64,000 bases of DNA from Microbispora oryzae (GTDB lineage: Bacteria; Actinomycetota; Actinomycetes; Streptosporangiales; Streptosporangiaceae), in the NCBI RefSeq assembly GCF_017896165.1, contig NZ_JAFCNB010000017.1, forward strand, positions 1 through 64,000, given 5' to 3'. The notes under the pieces were generated by a model that was not told the DNA's origin, did no database searches, and saw only the letters and a list, made by a program, of their open reading frames with translations. Every line of letters starts with the position of its first letter. Position 1 is the first letter of the stretch. Made by a program: the position numbers and the translations under genes. Positions 47,763 through 56,556 of the stretch are shown here, in pieces.

Positions 47763-48374
47763 CTACGGGCGCCGGATCCCGCCGATGATCGCGAGGGCGT
47801 CCGCGCTGATCCGCCGCGCCGCCTCGGGGTCCTCCGAAAGCGTGACCTCCTGGACGACGGCCGCCAGGGCGCCGGTGACCACGACCACCAGGGCGTCCTC
47901 GTGCTCGAAGAGGGCCGCCGTCCGCCTCGCCCACTGCCGCAGCCGGTCGCGCATGATGACCTCGAACCCGGGCGGGCCGTCCCCGCGCAGGAACAGCGCC
48001 GCGAGGTCGCGCTCGGCGAGGCACCCGTCCAGGTACGCGCGGGCACCCGCGAGGAACTGCGGCATGGGCTCGGTCTCCCCCGCCGCCCTGGCCGCCTGGA
48101 CGGCCTGCCTGGTCCGCTGGGTCTGCCGCTCCTGGAACTCCTCGAAGAGGGTCAGGTAGAGGTCCGCCTTGCCCGAGAAGTGGTGGTAGAGACTGCCGAC
48201 ACTGGCTCCGGCCCTGGCCACGACCCCGGTCACCCCGGCCTCGGCGAACCCGCTGGTGATGAAGACGTCCTTGGCCGCCTCGAGGAGCGCCCCGCGGGTG
48301 GCGGCGCCGCGGTCGGACGTGCGTACCGTCACCGTTCGCCCGGTGTCGCTGCTCGTCTCGGTGTCGCTGCTCAT
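47763..48374 (-). CDS. TetR-family transcriptional regulator
   Basis: This is a 203-residue protein. The N-terminal HTH spans about 24-70 ([49 protein letters not shown]), followed by an all-helical ligand domain. The start at ATG 48374 is preceded by TATCGT seven bases upstream and lacks a ribosome site, indicating a leaderless message. It is divergent from glpX, so it may control glpX or itself; the ligand is unknown. Confidence 0.92.
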   Translation of the reverse strand: MSSDTETSSDTGRTVTVRTSDRGAATRGALLEAAKDVFITSGFAEAGVTGVVARAGASVGSLYHHFSGKADLYLTLFEEFQERQTQRTRQAVQAARAAGETEPMPQFLAGARAYLDGCLAERDLAALFLRGDGPPGFEVIMRDRLRQWARRTAALFEHEDALVVVVTGALAAVVQEVTLSEDPEAARRISADALAIIGGIRRP

Positions 48375-48522
48375 GACGGCGACGATATCCCGGTCCGCCC
48401 CCGTCGGCGGGCCGCCGGGCGAAATGCCCCACCACCAGGCAAGACAGGTTCCGACCAATCAGATAAGTACGAAATGGGAAGTTACGACCAGGAAGACCGG
48501 GAACCTCGACCTAAGGGGATCG

Positions 48523-49551
48523 ATGTCCGATCACGTACCGGCCGTTCTGGCCACGGGGGAGCACGCGCCGGACCGCAACCTGGCCCTCGAACTGGTCAGG
48601 GTCACGGAGGCCGCCGCGATGGCCGCGGCACGCTGGGTGGGCCGGGGCGACAAGAACGGCGCGGACGGCGCGGCCGTGAACGCCATGCGGCAGTTGATCA
48701 ACACGGTGTCCATGCGCGGAGTGGTGGTGATCGGTGAGGGCGAGAAGGACAACGCCCCGATGCTCTACAACGGGGAGGACGTCGGCGACGGCACCGGCCC
48801 CCAGTGCGACGTGGCGGTCGACCCGATCGACGGCACCCGCCTGTGCGCGCTCGGCATGAACAACGCGGTGTCTGTGATCGCGGTGAGCGAGCGCGGCTCG
48901 ATGTACGACCCGTCCGCCGTTTTCTACATGGAGAAGCTGGTCACCGGGCCACAGGCAGCCGACCATGTCGACATCGACGCGCCGGTGGCCGACAACATCA
49001 GGGCCGTGGCCAGGGCGAAGGGTGCCAAGCCATCGGACGTCACCGTGGTGATCCTCGACCGTCCGCGGCACGAGCGGATCGTCCGGGAGATCAGGGAGAC
49101 CGGGGCCCGCATCCGCTTCATCACGGACGGCGACGTCGCCGGCGCGATCATGGCCGCCCGTGCCGGCACCGGCGTCGACCTGATGCTCGGCGTGGGCGGC
49201 ACCCCGGAGGGCATCGTCGCCGCCTGCGCGATGAAGTGCCTCGGTGGCGTCATCCAGGGCAAACTATGGCCGCGCGACGACGACGAACGCCGTAAGGCCC
49301 TCGATGCGGGCCTCGACCTCGGCCGGGTGCTGACCACCGATGATCTCGTCCGGTCGGACGACGTGTTCTTCGCCGCCACGGGGATCACCGACGGCGAGCT
49401 CATGTACGGCGTGCGTTTCCAGGGCGGGGCCGCGGTCACGCACTCCCTGGTGATGCGGGGTCGATCCGGGACTATCCGGAAGATCGAGAGTGAGCACCAG
49501 CTGTGGAAGCTGGGGGCCTACAGCGCCATCAACTTCGACACCGCGGTGTGA
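48523..49551 (+). CDS. glpX: Class II fructose-1,6-bisphosphatase
   Basis: This 342-residue enzyme of gluconeogenesis shows the lithium-sensitive phosphatase motifs [15 protein letters not shown] (about 71-85) and DPIDGT (100-105), the catalytic Asp/Glu set, and the late [20 protein letters not shown]. It starts at ATG with AAGGGG. In M. tuberculosis glpX (Rv1099c) is the only FBPase and is adjacent to a class II fumarase; here the class II fumarase begins 13 kb further on. Fourteen-base direct repeats follow the stop codon. Confidence 0.96.
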   Translation: MSDHVPAVLATGEHAPDRNLALELVRVTEAAAMAAARWVGRGDKNGADGAAVNAMRQLINTVSMRGVVVIGEGEKDNAPMLYNGEDVGDGTGPQCDVAVDPIDGTRLCALGMNNAVSVIAVSERGSMYDPSAVFYMEKLVTGPQAADHVDIDAPVADNIRAVARAKGAKPSDVTVVILDRPRHERIVREIRETGARIRFITDGDVAGAIMAARAGTGVDLMLGVGGTPEGIVAACAMKCLGGVIQGKLWPRDDDERRKALDAGLDLGRVLTTDDLVRSDDVFFAATGITDGELMYGVRFQGGAAVTHSLVMRGRSGTIRKIESEHQLWKLGAYSAINFDTAV

Positions 49552-49561
49552 GAACACCCCC

Positions 49562-49617
49562 GCCTGAACAAACCCGCCTGAACAAACCCGCCTGAGCACA
49601 CCGGCCTGAGCACCCCG
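49562..49617. repeat. Four 14-bp direct repeats after glpX
   Basis: GCCTGAACAAACCC and three near copies are in tandem between the convergent glpX and DUF1707 genes. The purpose is unknown; the two first copies are identical. Confidence 0.8.
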
Positions 49618-49650
49618 GGGTGGCCAGACGCGTCTGATCATCACGGCCGG

Positions 49651-50304
49651 TCAGCGGCGGAACAGGCCCTTCCGGGGACGCTTGGGAGAGACCGCCACGA
49701 CCTTGCCACCGATGACGAATCCCGCCAGCTCGATCACGGGTGCGTCCGGCGCGTGGCCGGTCGCGCCCGGCGGGAGCCGTACCTCGTTCCGGACCGAGCG
49801 CACCCGCGCGGTGGGGTCCGTGACGATCTTGACGCCCTCGGGAACGACCAGCGTCACGGTGCCTGCCATGACGGCGAGCTGAACGACGACACGGCGTGAC
49901 TGGAGCAGTGCCTCGCACAGGTTCATGGTCACCTTGCCGCCGAGCGAGGTGACGGGGACCCGGGACGGCACGACCCAGCGGCCGGAGCGGCTCTCCGAGC
50001 GGAAGAAGGCCGTGACCGGGCCGGGGTCCATCCGGAACGGCTGGCTCTCCGGCGGCAGCAGGTCGGCCGTCAGCGCCGCGAGCTCGCCCAGGGTGCGGGC
50101 GCGGCACGCCTGATCGAGACGCTCCTCGTGTTCAGGCGGGGACAGCCGCCCGTCGGCGACCGCGTCCGTGAGGACGGCGACCACCCGCTCCCTGTCGGCG
50201 TCCGAGGCCCGGAGCTCCGTGGGGTGCAGAGGGTCCGGCGAGTCCGGAACGCGTGACGCGAGGAACGACGAGATCCACTTGTTCGCCGAAGACTCGATGC
50301 TCAC
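49651..50304 (-). CDS. DUF1707 domain protein
   Basis: This is a 217-residue protein. The DUF1707 segment (about 30-82: LRASDADRERVVAVLTDAVADGRLSPPEHEERLDQACRARTLGELAALTADL) is followed by a beta-rich C-terminal domain of the LiaF/cell-wall-active-response type (about 95-190) and a basic end. There is no membrane helix, unlike many relatives. GTG at 50304 starts it; TACCCT (50312-50317) lies seven bases upstream with no ribosome site, so it is leaderless. It is divergent from the NB-ARC/LuxR regulator. Function unknown. Confidence 0.85.
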   Translation of the reverse strand: MSIESSANKWISSFLASRVPDSPDPLHPTELRASDADRERVVAVLTDAVADGRLSPPEHEERLDQACRARTLGELAALTADLLPPESQPFRMDPGPVTAFFRSESRSGRWVVPSRVPVTSLGGKVTMNLCEALLQSRRVVVQLAVMAGTVTLVVPEGVKIVTDPTARVRSVRNEVRLPPGATGHAPDAPVIELAGFVIGGKVVAVSPKRPRKGLFRR

Positions 50305-50395
50305 ACAATCGAGGGTAAGCGCTCCCACGGGCCCCGGCGATCCCCGTCCGCGCCGGCCTCGCCCACCCTCGGCCCGACAACCGGACATCCCACGT

Positions 50396-50424
50396 TTGAC
50401 CAGGGACTTTATCCCGCCTAGCTT
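50396..50424 (+). promoter_or_regulatory. Promoter of the NB-ARC/LuxR regulator gene
   Basis: -35 TTGACC (50396-50401), a 17-base spacer and -10 TAGCTT (50419-50424), then six bases (GGAGAG) to the ATG. Transcription should start at or beside the ATG; the GGAGAG would then be upstream of the message and could not act as a ribosome site. Confidence 0.65.
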
Positions 50425-50430
50425 GGAGAG

Positions 50431-52896
50431 ATGGCTCGGACGGCGTGTCTACGCCAAGTCGGCAACCTGCCCGCCGACCTGACGAGCTTCGTGGGGCGCA
50501 GGCGGGAGCTCACGGAGATTCGACGCATGCTGTCGGTGTCGCGTCTCGTGACGCTCACCGGCGTCGGCGGCGTGGGCAAGACCCGGCTGGCCCTCAGAGC
50601 CGCCGCCGAGCAGCACCGGGCGTTCGACAAGGTGGTGCTGGCCGATCTCACCGGCCTGACCGACCCCGAGCTCGTGGTGGAGACGGTCGCGGCCGCCGCG
50701 GGGCTGCGCGACCAGTCGACGCGGCCGCTGGACGCCCTCTCCCACTTCCTGGCGGCGCAGCGGACGCTGCTCGTGCTGGACAACTGCGAACACCTGCGGG
50801 ACGCGTGCGCCCGGCTCGCGGATCACCTGCTGCGGATCGCCCCGGAGCTGAGGATCATCGCGACGAGCCGGCAGTCGCTCGGCGTCACCTGTGAGCACCA
50901 GATGCCGATCGCGCCGCTTTCCGTGCCGGAGCCGGACGCGCCGTTCACGGCCACGCTGCCGCAGGCCTACGACGCCGTCGGGCTGCTGGTGGAGCGTGCC
51001 AGGGCCGTACTGCCGGACTTCGCGCTGAGTCAGGACAACAAGACGGCGGTGGTGGAGCTGTGCCGCCGGCTGGACGGCATCCCCCTGGCGATCGAGCTCG
51101 CGGCGGTCCGCCTGCGAGCGCTGTCGGTGCACGCGCTGGTCGAGCGTCTCGGCGACCGGTACACCTGCCTGACGAACGGCGGGCTCGGCCTCACCCCGCG
51201 CCAGCGGACCCTCCACTCGCTGATCGACTGGAGCTTCCGCCTGCTCTCCACCCAGGAACGGACGATCTGGACCCGCATGTCGGTCTTCCCCGCCGACTTC
51301 GACCTGGATGCCGTGGAGGTGATCTGCACCGGCGACGGTGTCGACTCCGCGGACACGCTCGACCTGGTCGACACGCTGCTGGACAAGTCCCTGCTCGTAC
51401 GGGAGGAGCACGGGGGCGAGGTCCGCTACCGCATGCTCGACACGCTGCGGCAGTTCGCCCGGGGGCGGCTGAGCGGCCCCGACGAGTGGGCGGCGCTGCG
51501 GCAGGGGCACCGCGACTATTACTTCCGGCTGGTCGACCGGGCGGCCGACGAGTGGATCGGCCCGCGACAGACGTACTGGTTCGCCCGGCTCGGGCTGGAG
51601 CGGGCCCACCTGCGCGCGGCGATGGAGCACTGCCTGGGCCAGGAGGGCGGGGCCGCGGGTGTCACGGTTGCCACGGGGGCCAGGGGTGTCACGGAAGCCA
51701 CGGGGGCCACAGGGGCCATGGCTGTCACGGCTGTCACGGCCGGGCTGCGGGTCGCGACCGCCCTCGCCGTCCTCTACTGGCAGCCCAACTCCTACTTCAA
51801 CGAGGGACGCCACTGGATCGACCGGCTGCTGGCCGCGTCGCCCGAGCCCTCGGCCCTCCGCGCCCAGGCGTTCTGTTACGGAGCCGAGATGGCGCACGTG
51901 CAGTCCGACGAGGCCGCGGCCGATCTGATGACCAAGGAGGGACTGGCGCTGGCGGAGCGGCTGGGCGACCGGCGGGCCGTGGCCCACGCCTCCCGGGTCG
52001 CCGGTCTGCGCGTCCTGACCGCGGGCGACTGGACGACCGCGATCTCGCTTCTCGAACGGTCCATCGCCGGATACGAGGGCCTCCGCGACACGCCGAGCCG
52101 GATCGGCATCGTGATCGCCATGATCATCCGCGCGACGGCCGCCACCTACCTCGGCGACGCCCAGGAGGCCGACCGGCTCTTCGCGCGGACTCTCGACCTC
52201 ACCGAGGGGAACGGCTCCTGCAGGGTCTGGGCGCTCACGATCGGCGCCTCCAACCTGTGGATCCGCGGCGACCTCGACCGGGCCACGTCAATCGCCCTGC
52301 AGAGCCTTCTGCTCTCCCGGAAGCACCACGACCCGCACAATGTGGCCACCAGCCTGGAACTGCTCGCCTGGGTTCACGCCGCCCGGGGCCGCCACCGGGA
52401 GGCGGCTCACCTGCTCGGCGTGGTGGAGCAGGCGGGCGATGTGTTCGGCGCCTCTCCGCAGCGCCTCGGGCGCCAGGTCGAGTTCCACGAGCAGTGCGTC
52501 GCCGTCCTCAAGGAGAAGCTGGGCGCCGAGGGGTTCGCCCGCGCCGTACGGCAGGGCAGGCGGTGCTCCGTCGCGCAGGCCGTCGCGCGGGCGCTCGGCG
52601 ACGACGCTCAGGACCAGGGGGATCAGGGCGACCGGCGACATCGGCGCGACCGGGGCGGCGAGCACGCGGCGCACCGCGAGCCCGAGGACGACTCCTCGCC
52701 GCTGACCGCCAGGGAACAGGAGATCGCGGAACTGATCGCACAGGGGCTGAGCAACAAGGAGATCTCATCCACGCTCGTGATCGCCCAGCGCACCACGGAA
52801 GGCCACGTCGAACACATTCTCGCCAAGCTCGGCTTCAGCTCGCGTACCCAGATCGCCGCCTGGACAACCGCGAGGAAGGCAGGCAGACGGGACTAG
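50431..52896 (+). CDS. Large NB-ARC ATPase regulator with C-terminal LuxR helix-turn-helix
   Basis: This is an 821-residue protein. An NB-ARC/STAND ATPase spans about 18-330 with Walker A GVGGVGKT (44-51), Walker B TLLVLDNCEHL and the GLPLA-like GIPLAIELAAVRLRAL. A TPR-like helical sensor spans about 380-690. The LuxR-type HTH covers about 755-815 (LTAREQEIAELIAQGLSNKEISSTL … TTEGHVEHILAKLGF). Such STAND regulators switch on binding an unknown inducer. A run of Ala/Thr/Val/Gly repeats (VTxATGA, about 407-435) is inserted in the sensor. The last 62 bases overlap the convergent histidine kinase gene. Confidence 0.92.
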   Translation: MARTACLRQVGNLPADLTSFVGRRRELTEIRRMLSVSRLVTLTGVGGVGKTRLALRAAAEQHRAFDKVVLADLTGLTDPELVVETVAAAAGLRDQSTRPLDALSHFLAAQRTLLVLDNCEHLRDACARLADHLLRIAPELRIIATSRQSLGVTCEHQMPIAPLSVPEPDAPFTATLPQAYDAVGLLVERARAVLPDFALSQDNKTAVVELCRRLDGIPLAIELAAVRLRALSVHALVERLGDRYTCLTNGGLGLTPRQRTLHSLIDWSFRLLSTQERTIWTRMSVFPADFDLDAVEVICTGDGVDSADTLDLVDTLLDKSLLVREEHGGEVRYRMLDTLRQFARGRLSGPDEWAALRQGHRDYYFRLVDRAADEWIGPRQTYWFARLGLERAHLRAAMEHCLGQEGGAAGVTVATGARGVTEATGATGAMAVTAVTAGLRVATALAVLYWQPNSYFNEGRHWIDRLLAASPEPSALRAQAFCYGAEMAHVQSDEAAADLMTKEGLALAERLGDRRAVAHASRVAGLRVLTAGDWTTAISLLERSIAGYEGLRDTPSRIGIVIAMIIRATAATYLGDAQEADRLFARTLDLTEGNGSCRVWALTIGASNLWIRGDLDRATSIALQSLLLSRKHHDPHNVATSLELLAWVHAARGRHREAAHLLGVVEQAGDVFGASPQRLGRQVEFHEQCVAVLKEKLGAEGFARAVRQGRRCSVAQAVARALGDDAQDQGDQGDRRHRRDRGGEHAAHREPEDDSSPLTAREQEIAELIAQGLSNKEISSTLVIAQRTTEGHVEHILAKLGFSSRTQIAAWTTARKAGRRD

Positions 52897-53665
52897 GCGC
52901 GGGATACACCTCACCGCGGGTACCCGCCGGCCTGGTGAAACACGCCGTCCCCCGGCCCGGGGCGAGCGGGAGGCACACGACGAACCGGGAGCCCGGCTCG
53001 GCGTCCTCCACGGTGATCCGCCCGTCGAAGGCGGTCACCACCTCCCTGACGATGGCCAGGCCGAGCCCGGAGCCGCCCTCGTTCCTGCTCCGCGCCGGGT
53101 CTCTGCGGTAGAAGCGATCGAAGATCCGTTCCCGCTCCGGCAGGGGAATCGTCTCGCCGTCGTTGGACACCTCGAGCAGGGCCTCCCGCCCTTCCCGGCG
53201 GACGGTCACCCGGATCGTCGTGGCCGCGTGCCGCTCGGCGTTGTCCACGAGGGCGGCGACCACCCGGGAGAGCAACGGCCGCACCCCTCGCACGACCACG
53301 CCCTCGGCCAGTTCGGCGATCGGCTTCGGCGAGCCCCGGTGCCGGTGCAGTTCGTCCGCGGCCAACCGGCCCAGGTCGATCCTCTCCCCGCCATTCCGGC
53401 AGGCGGACCCGATGTCCGCCAGAAGCAGCAGATCCGCGACGATGCGCTCCAGCCTGGATGTGACGGTAAGCGCGCCGTCAATCGCCTCGCGGAGGTCCTC
53501 CGGGTAGAGCCGGGCCGCCTCAAGATGGGCCCGGATGCCGGCGATCGGGGTGAGCAGTTCGTGAGACGCGTCGGCGACGAACTGGCGCTGGAGGCTGAGC
53601 ACCTGCCGGAGCATCTGCTCGGCCTGTTCTGTGGTCTTCGGAACGCTCATCATCGTTCCCGTCAT
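52835..53665 (-). CDS. Histidine kinase without sensor or membrane segment
   Basis: This protein of about 276 residues begins almost directly at the HisKA domain: His35 in FVADASHELLTPIAG. Then come N box LVDNAERHAA, G1-like SNDGETIP, F box FDRFYRRD and G2 GGSGLGLAIV. The HAMP and membrane parts that normally precede FVADASHEL are missing, and no response regulator is adjacent. The last 35 residues are a non-family extension running into the luxR gene on the other strand. The start is uncertain (53695, 53665 or 53650). It is either a cytosolic orphan kinase or a 5'-truncated remnant. Confidence 0.75.
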   Translation of the reverse strand: MTGTMMSVPKTTEQAEQMLRQVLSLQRQFVADASHELLTPIAGIRAHLEAARLYPEDLREAIDGALTVTSRLERIVADLLLLADIGSACRNGGERIDLGRLAADELHRHRGSPKPIAELAEGVVVRGVRPLLSRVVAALVDNAERHAATTIRVTVRREGREALLEVSNDGETIPLPERERIFDRFYRRDPARSRNEGGSGLGLAIVREVVTAFDGRITVEDAEPGSRFVVCLPLAPGRGTACFTRPAGTRGEVYPAPSPVCLPSSRLSRRRSGYAS

Positions 53666-53873
53666 CCTCGATACGTCACGACTCGGGCCGGACACCCGTC
53701 TTCAACCAGCATCCGAACCGGTTCGCCTCCCGGGGAACGGGGGAAACCGAGGTTCCATACCCGGCTTCGGCGGAACCGGGTAGGTAGTGCCGGGCCGGCG
53801 ACCATTGACCCCCAGTGGCGGCGCTCCTAGTCTTGCGGAAACTTGAACCCTCCTCATGTTCTTGGAGGCCGCG

Positions 53874-55082
53874 GTGCCCACCCCCCGTGATCGGCAGGCG
53901 CGGCTCGCCGCCTTCGCCGTGTTCGCCGTCCAGGGCCTGACCTTCGCCACGCTGCTCAGCCAGGTGGCGGCGCTGCAGAACAAGCACGGACTGACCGACG
54001 GCCAGCTCACCGTCCTGCTCCTCGTCGTGCCCGTCATCGCGGGCGCCGGCAGCGTCCTTTCGGGTACGGCCGCCGCCCGCTTCGGCAGCCGGCGCGTCCT
54101 GCGGCTGGTCCAGCCGCTGGCCTGCGTCGCCGTCGTGCTCGCCGGCCTCGCGCCCGGCGTGCCCGCGCTCGTCGCGGCCAACGTGCTCTTCGGCCTCGGC
54201 CTGGGCGGGGTGGACGCCGGGATGAACATGCAGGGCGTCGCGGTCGAGCGGAGGTACGGGCGGCCGGTGCTGACCGGCTTCCACGCGCTGTGGAGTGCGG
54301 CGGCGGTCGCCGGGGCGCTGTGGGCCTCCGCCGGCGCGGGCCTCGGCCTCGCCCTGCCCGCCACGTTCGCGATCGCCCTCGTCCCCGCCGTCGCCGTGTC
54401 GGTCACGGCGTCCCTCTGGCTCTACCGGCCCGCCGAGGAGCACGCGAGCGAGGCCCAGGCCGCCCGCCCAACGGGTGAGCACCCCACAGGCGGGGTCACC
54501 GGCGTGGCGTGGCGGCCGCTGATACCGCTCTGCCTGGCGATGGCCTTCCTCTATGTCGGCGACTCGTCGATCTCCAACTTCGGCTCGGTCTTCATGGACA
54601 AGGTCGTGCACGCCTCGGCGGCCGTCGTCCCGCTCGCGCTCGGCGCGTACCAGGCGACGACGTTCCTCGTCCGGGTCGCCGGCGATCTCGCCGTCCGCAG
54701 GTTCGGCCCGGCCGCCATCGTCCGCGCCGGAGCCGTGGTGGCGACGGCCGGATTCGCCGCGGTCGTGGCGGCACCCGGCGAGCCGATGGCGATCGCGGGC
54801 TTCGCCCTGACCGGCATCGGCCTCTCCGTCGTCGCCCCGCAGTCCTTCTCCGCCGCCGGACGGCTCGACCCGGCGCACACCGGCGTCGCGATCGCCCGTG
54901 TCAACATGTTCAATTACGTCGGTTTCATCGTGGGAGCGGCCCTCGTGGGCGGCATCGCGGACGCCTCCGGCTATCGGATCGCGTTCGCCGCGCCCCTCGT
55001 GCTGGTCGCCGTGATCATCCTGCTCGCGCGCGGGTTCCAGCCCCGGACGGCCGCCACCTCACCGGCCCCGGCCACGTCGTGA
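53874..55082 (+). CDS. MFS transporter
   Basis: This is a 402-residue protein with twelve predicted helices in two halves of six and a short loop with Glu/Ala/Pro around residue 195-215. Elements such as AARFGSRRVLRL (the loop 2-3 motif A) and GVDAGMNMQGVAVERRYGRPVLTGFHALWS resemble the fucose-permease/YbjJ-like branch of MFS. The substrate is unknown. GTG 53874, with TTGGAGG five bases before it, is better than the ATG at 53856. The 3' end overlaps the convergent MocR gene by 24 bases. Confidence 0.9.
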   Translation: MPTPRDRQARLAAFAVFAVQGLTFATLLSQVAALQNKHGLTDGQLTVLLLVVPVIAGAGSVLSGTAAARFGSRRVLRLVQPLACVAVVLAGLAPGVPALVAANVLFGLGLGGVDAGMNMQGVAVERRYGRPVLTGFHALWSAAAVAGALWASAGAGLGLALPATFAIALVPAVAVSVTASLWLYRPAEEHASEAQAARPTGEHPTGGVTGVAWRPLIPLCLAMAFLYVGDSSISNFGSVFMDKVVHASAAVVPLALGAYQATTFLVRVAGDLAVRRFGPAAIVRAGAVVATAGFAAVVAAPGEPMAIAGFALTGIGLSVVAPQSFSAAGRLDPAHTGVAIARVNMFNYVGFIVGAALVGGIADASGYRIAFAAPLVLVAVIILLARGFQPRTAATSPAPATS

Positions 55083-56489
55083 GCGAGGCGGACGGGTGAG
55101 GCTTGCCATGTCCCTTGCCATGTCCCTTGCCATGTCCCGCACGGCCGCCGCGACACGGTGCGCGGGGAGCCGGGCGAACCCGATCACCAGGGCGTTCCGG
55201 CCCGGTGCGGAGACCGGCTCGACGGACAGCCCGGCCCGCCCGGCGGCCACGGCCAGCTCCTCCGCGTCCACGTTTCCGCCGCACTCGGCGTAGAGGTGCA
55301 GGCCCGCCGAGATGCCGCGGACCTCGACCCCGGGGAGGTGCTCGGCCAGCGCCAGCGCCAGGGCGTCCCTTCGGATCCGATACTCACGGCGCATCCGCCG
55401 CAGGTGCCGGTCATAGCCCCCGGTCCCGATCAGGTGGGCGAGCGCGTACTGGTCGACCACGGGTGAGCCGAGGTCCAGCTCGGCCCGCGCCGTACGCACG
55501 GCCACGGCGAGCGGGGGCGGCGCGACGATCCAGCCGAGCCGCAGGCCGGGTGCCATCGCCTTGCTGACGCTGCCCGCCAGCACGACACGATCAGGGGCGA
55601 GCCCCTGGAGGCAGCCCACCGGATCGCGGTCGAACCGGAACTCGGCGTCGTAATCGTCCTCCACCACGACCGCCCCGGTCCGGGTCGCCCAGTCGATCAG
55701 CTCGGCCCGGCGGCCGGGCGACAGCACCACCCCGGTCGGGTACTGGTGAGCGGGCGTCACCAGGACGGCCTGGGCGCCTGACCCGGCCAGGGCGGCCACG
55801 ACGATCCCCTCCTCGTCGACCGGGACGGGGACGATCCGCGCCCCCGTCCGGCGGAGCAGGGGAAGCTGGCGGACACTGGACGGGTTCTCGACCGCGAGCA
55901 CGACCGGGCCGCCCCGCGCCGCCGCCAGGGCGTGCATGACCAGGCTGACCCCCTGCGCGACCCCCGCGACGATCACGACCTCGTCCGGCGTGGCGTCGGC
56001 CGCCCGGACCCGGCGCAGGTAGGCGGCCAGCTCCTCGCGGAGCGCGGGCACGCCGCCGGGGTCGCCGTAGTCGAATGCCTCGTGGGGCAGCGTCGTCAGA
56101 ACGTGCCGGAGCGCGCCCAGCCACGCCTGCCGGGGGAACGCGCCGAGGTCCGGCGTCGTGGGCCGGGGCCCGTCGTCGGTCATTTGCTCAGGCCCGCGGT
56201 CAGGCCCCTCGTCAGGCTCCTCTTCCCGGGACGGCGGACGGCGCGGGACGACCGCGACACGGGTGCCCACGCCTGTCCTGGCCTCCAGCAGCCCCTCGGC
56301 CACCAGTTGCTCGTACGCCTCGACCACGACCCCACGCGACAGTCCCAGGTCTCTGGCCAGCTCACGGGTGGCGGGGAGCCGGGTGGCCTGGGCGAGCCGC
56401 CCCGAGCGGATCGCCTCCCTGAGCTCCCGGCGGATCTGGGCGGCCAGCCCCCCGGCGCTCCGGTCGAGGTTGAGATGGAGATCGGCCAT
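55059..56489 (-). CDS. MocR-family regulator (GntR HTH + aminotransferase-like PLP domain)
   Basis: This is a 476-residue protein. A winged HTH spans about 5-75 (QIRRELREAIRSGRLAQATRLPATRELARDLGLSRGVVVEAYEQLVAEG). The aminotransferase fold spans about 120-465 with DDYDAEFRFDR and the PLP-binding Lys in AGSVSKAMAPGLRLGW. MocR proteins sense amino-donor or vitamin B6 compounds (PdxR, GabR). It is divergent from an EamA exporter, its likely target. The ATG at 56489 has TATCGT six bases upstream and no ribosome site. Three DMAR units near the end come from a 12-bp repeat (55102-55137). Confidence 0.93.
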   Translation of the reverse strand: MADLHLNLDRSAGGLAAQIRRELREAIRSGRLAQATRLPATRELARDLGLSRGVVVEAYEQLVAEGLLEARTGVGTRVAVVPRRPPSREEEPDEGPDRGPEQMTDDGPRPTTPDLGAFPRQAWLGALRHVLTTLPHEAFDYGDPGGVPALREELAAYLRRVRAADATPDEVVIVAGVAQGVSLVMHALAAARGGPVVLAVENPSSVRQLPLLRRTGARIVPVPVDEEGIVVAALAGSGAQAVLVTPAHQYPTGVVLSPGRRAELIDWATRTGAVVVEDDYDAEFRFDRDPVGCLQGLAPDRVVLAGSVSKAMAPGLRLGWIVAPPPLAVAVRTARAELDLGSPVVDQYALAHLIGTGGYDRHLRRMRREYRIRRDALALALAEHLPGVEVRGISAGLHLYAECGGNVDAEELAVAAGRAGLSVEPVSAPGRNALVIGFARLPAHRVAAAVRDMARDMARDMASLTRPPRSRRGRGR

Positions 56490-56519
56490 TGGTCCACGAT
56501 ACGTGCGGCAGATTGGACC
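56488..56519. promoter_or_regulatory. Direct repeats in the MocR-EamA divergent promoter
   Basis: ATTGG(T/A)CC occurs at 56488-56495 and 56512-56519, spaced 24 bases. The MocR -10 box TATCGT (56501-56496, minus strand) lies between them. MocR regulators of the PdxR/GabR type bind direct repeats of this kind. Confidence 0.45.
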
Positions 56520-56556
56520 TCTCCAGCGAACCATTCCGTTTCTACGATCTCGTGCC

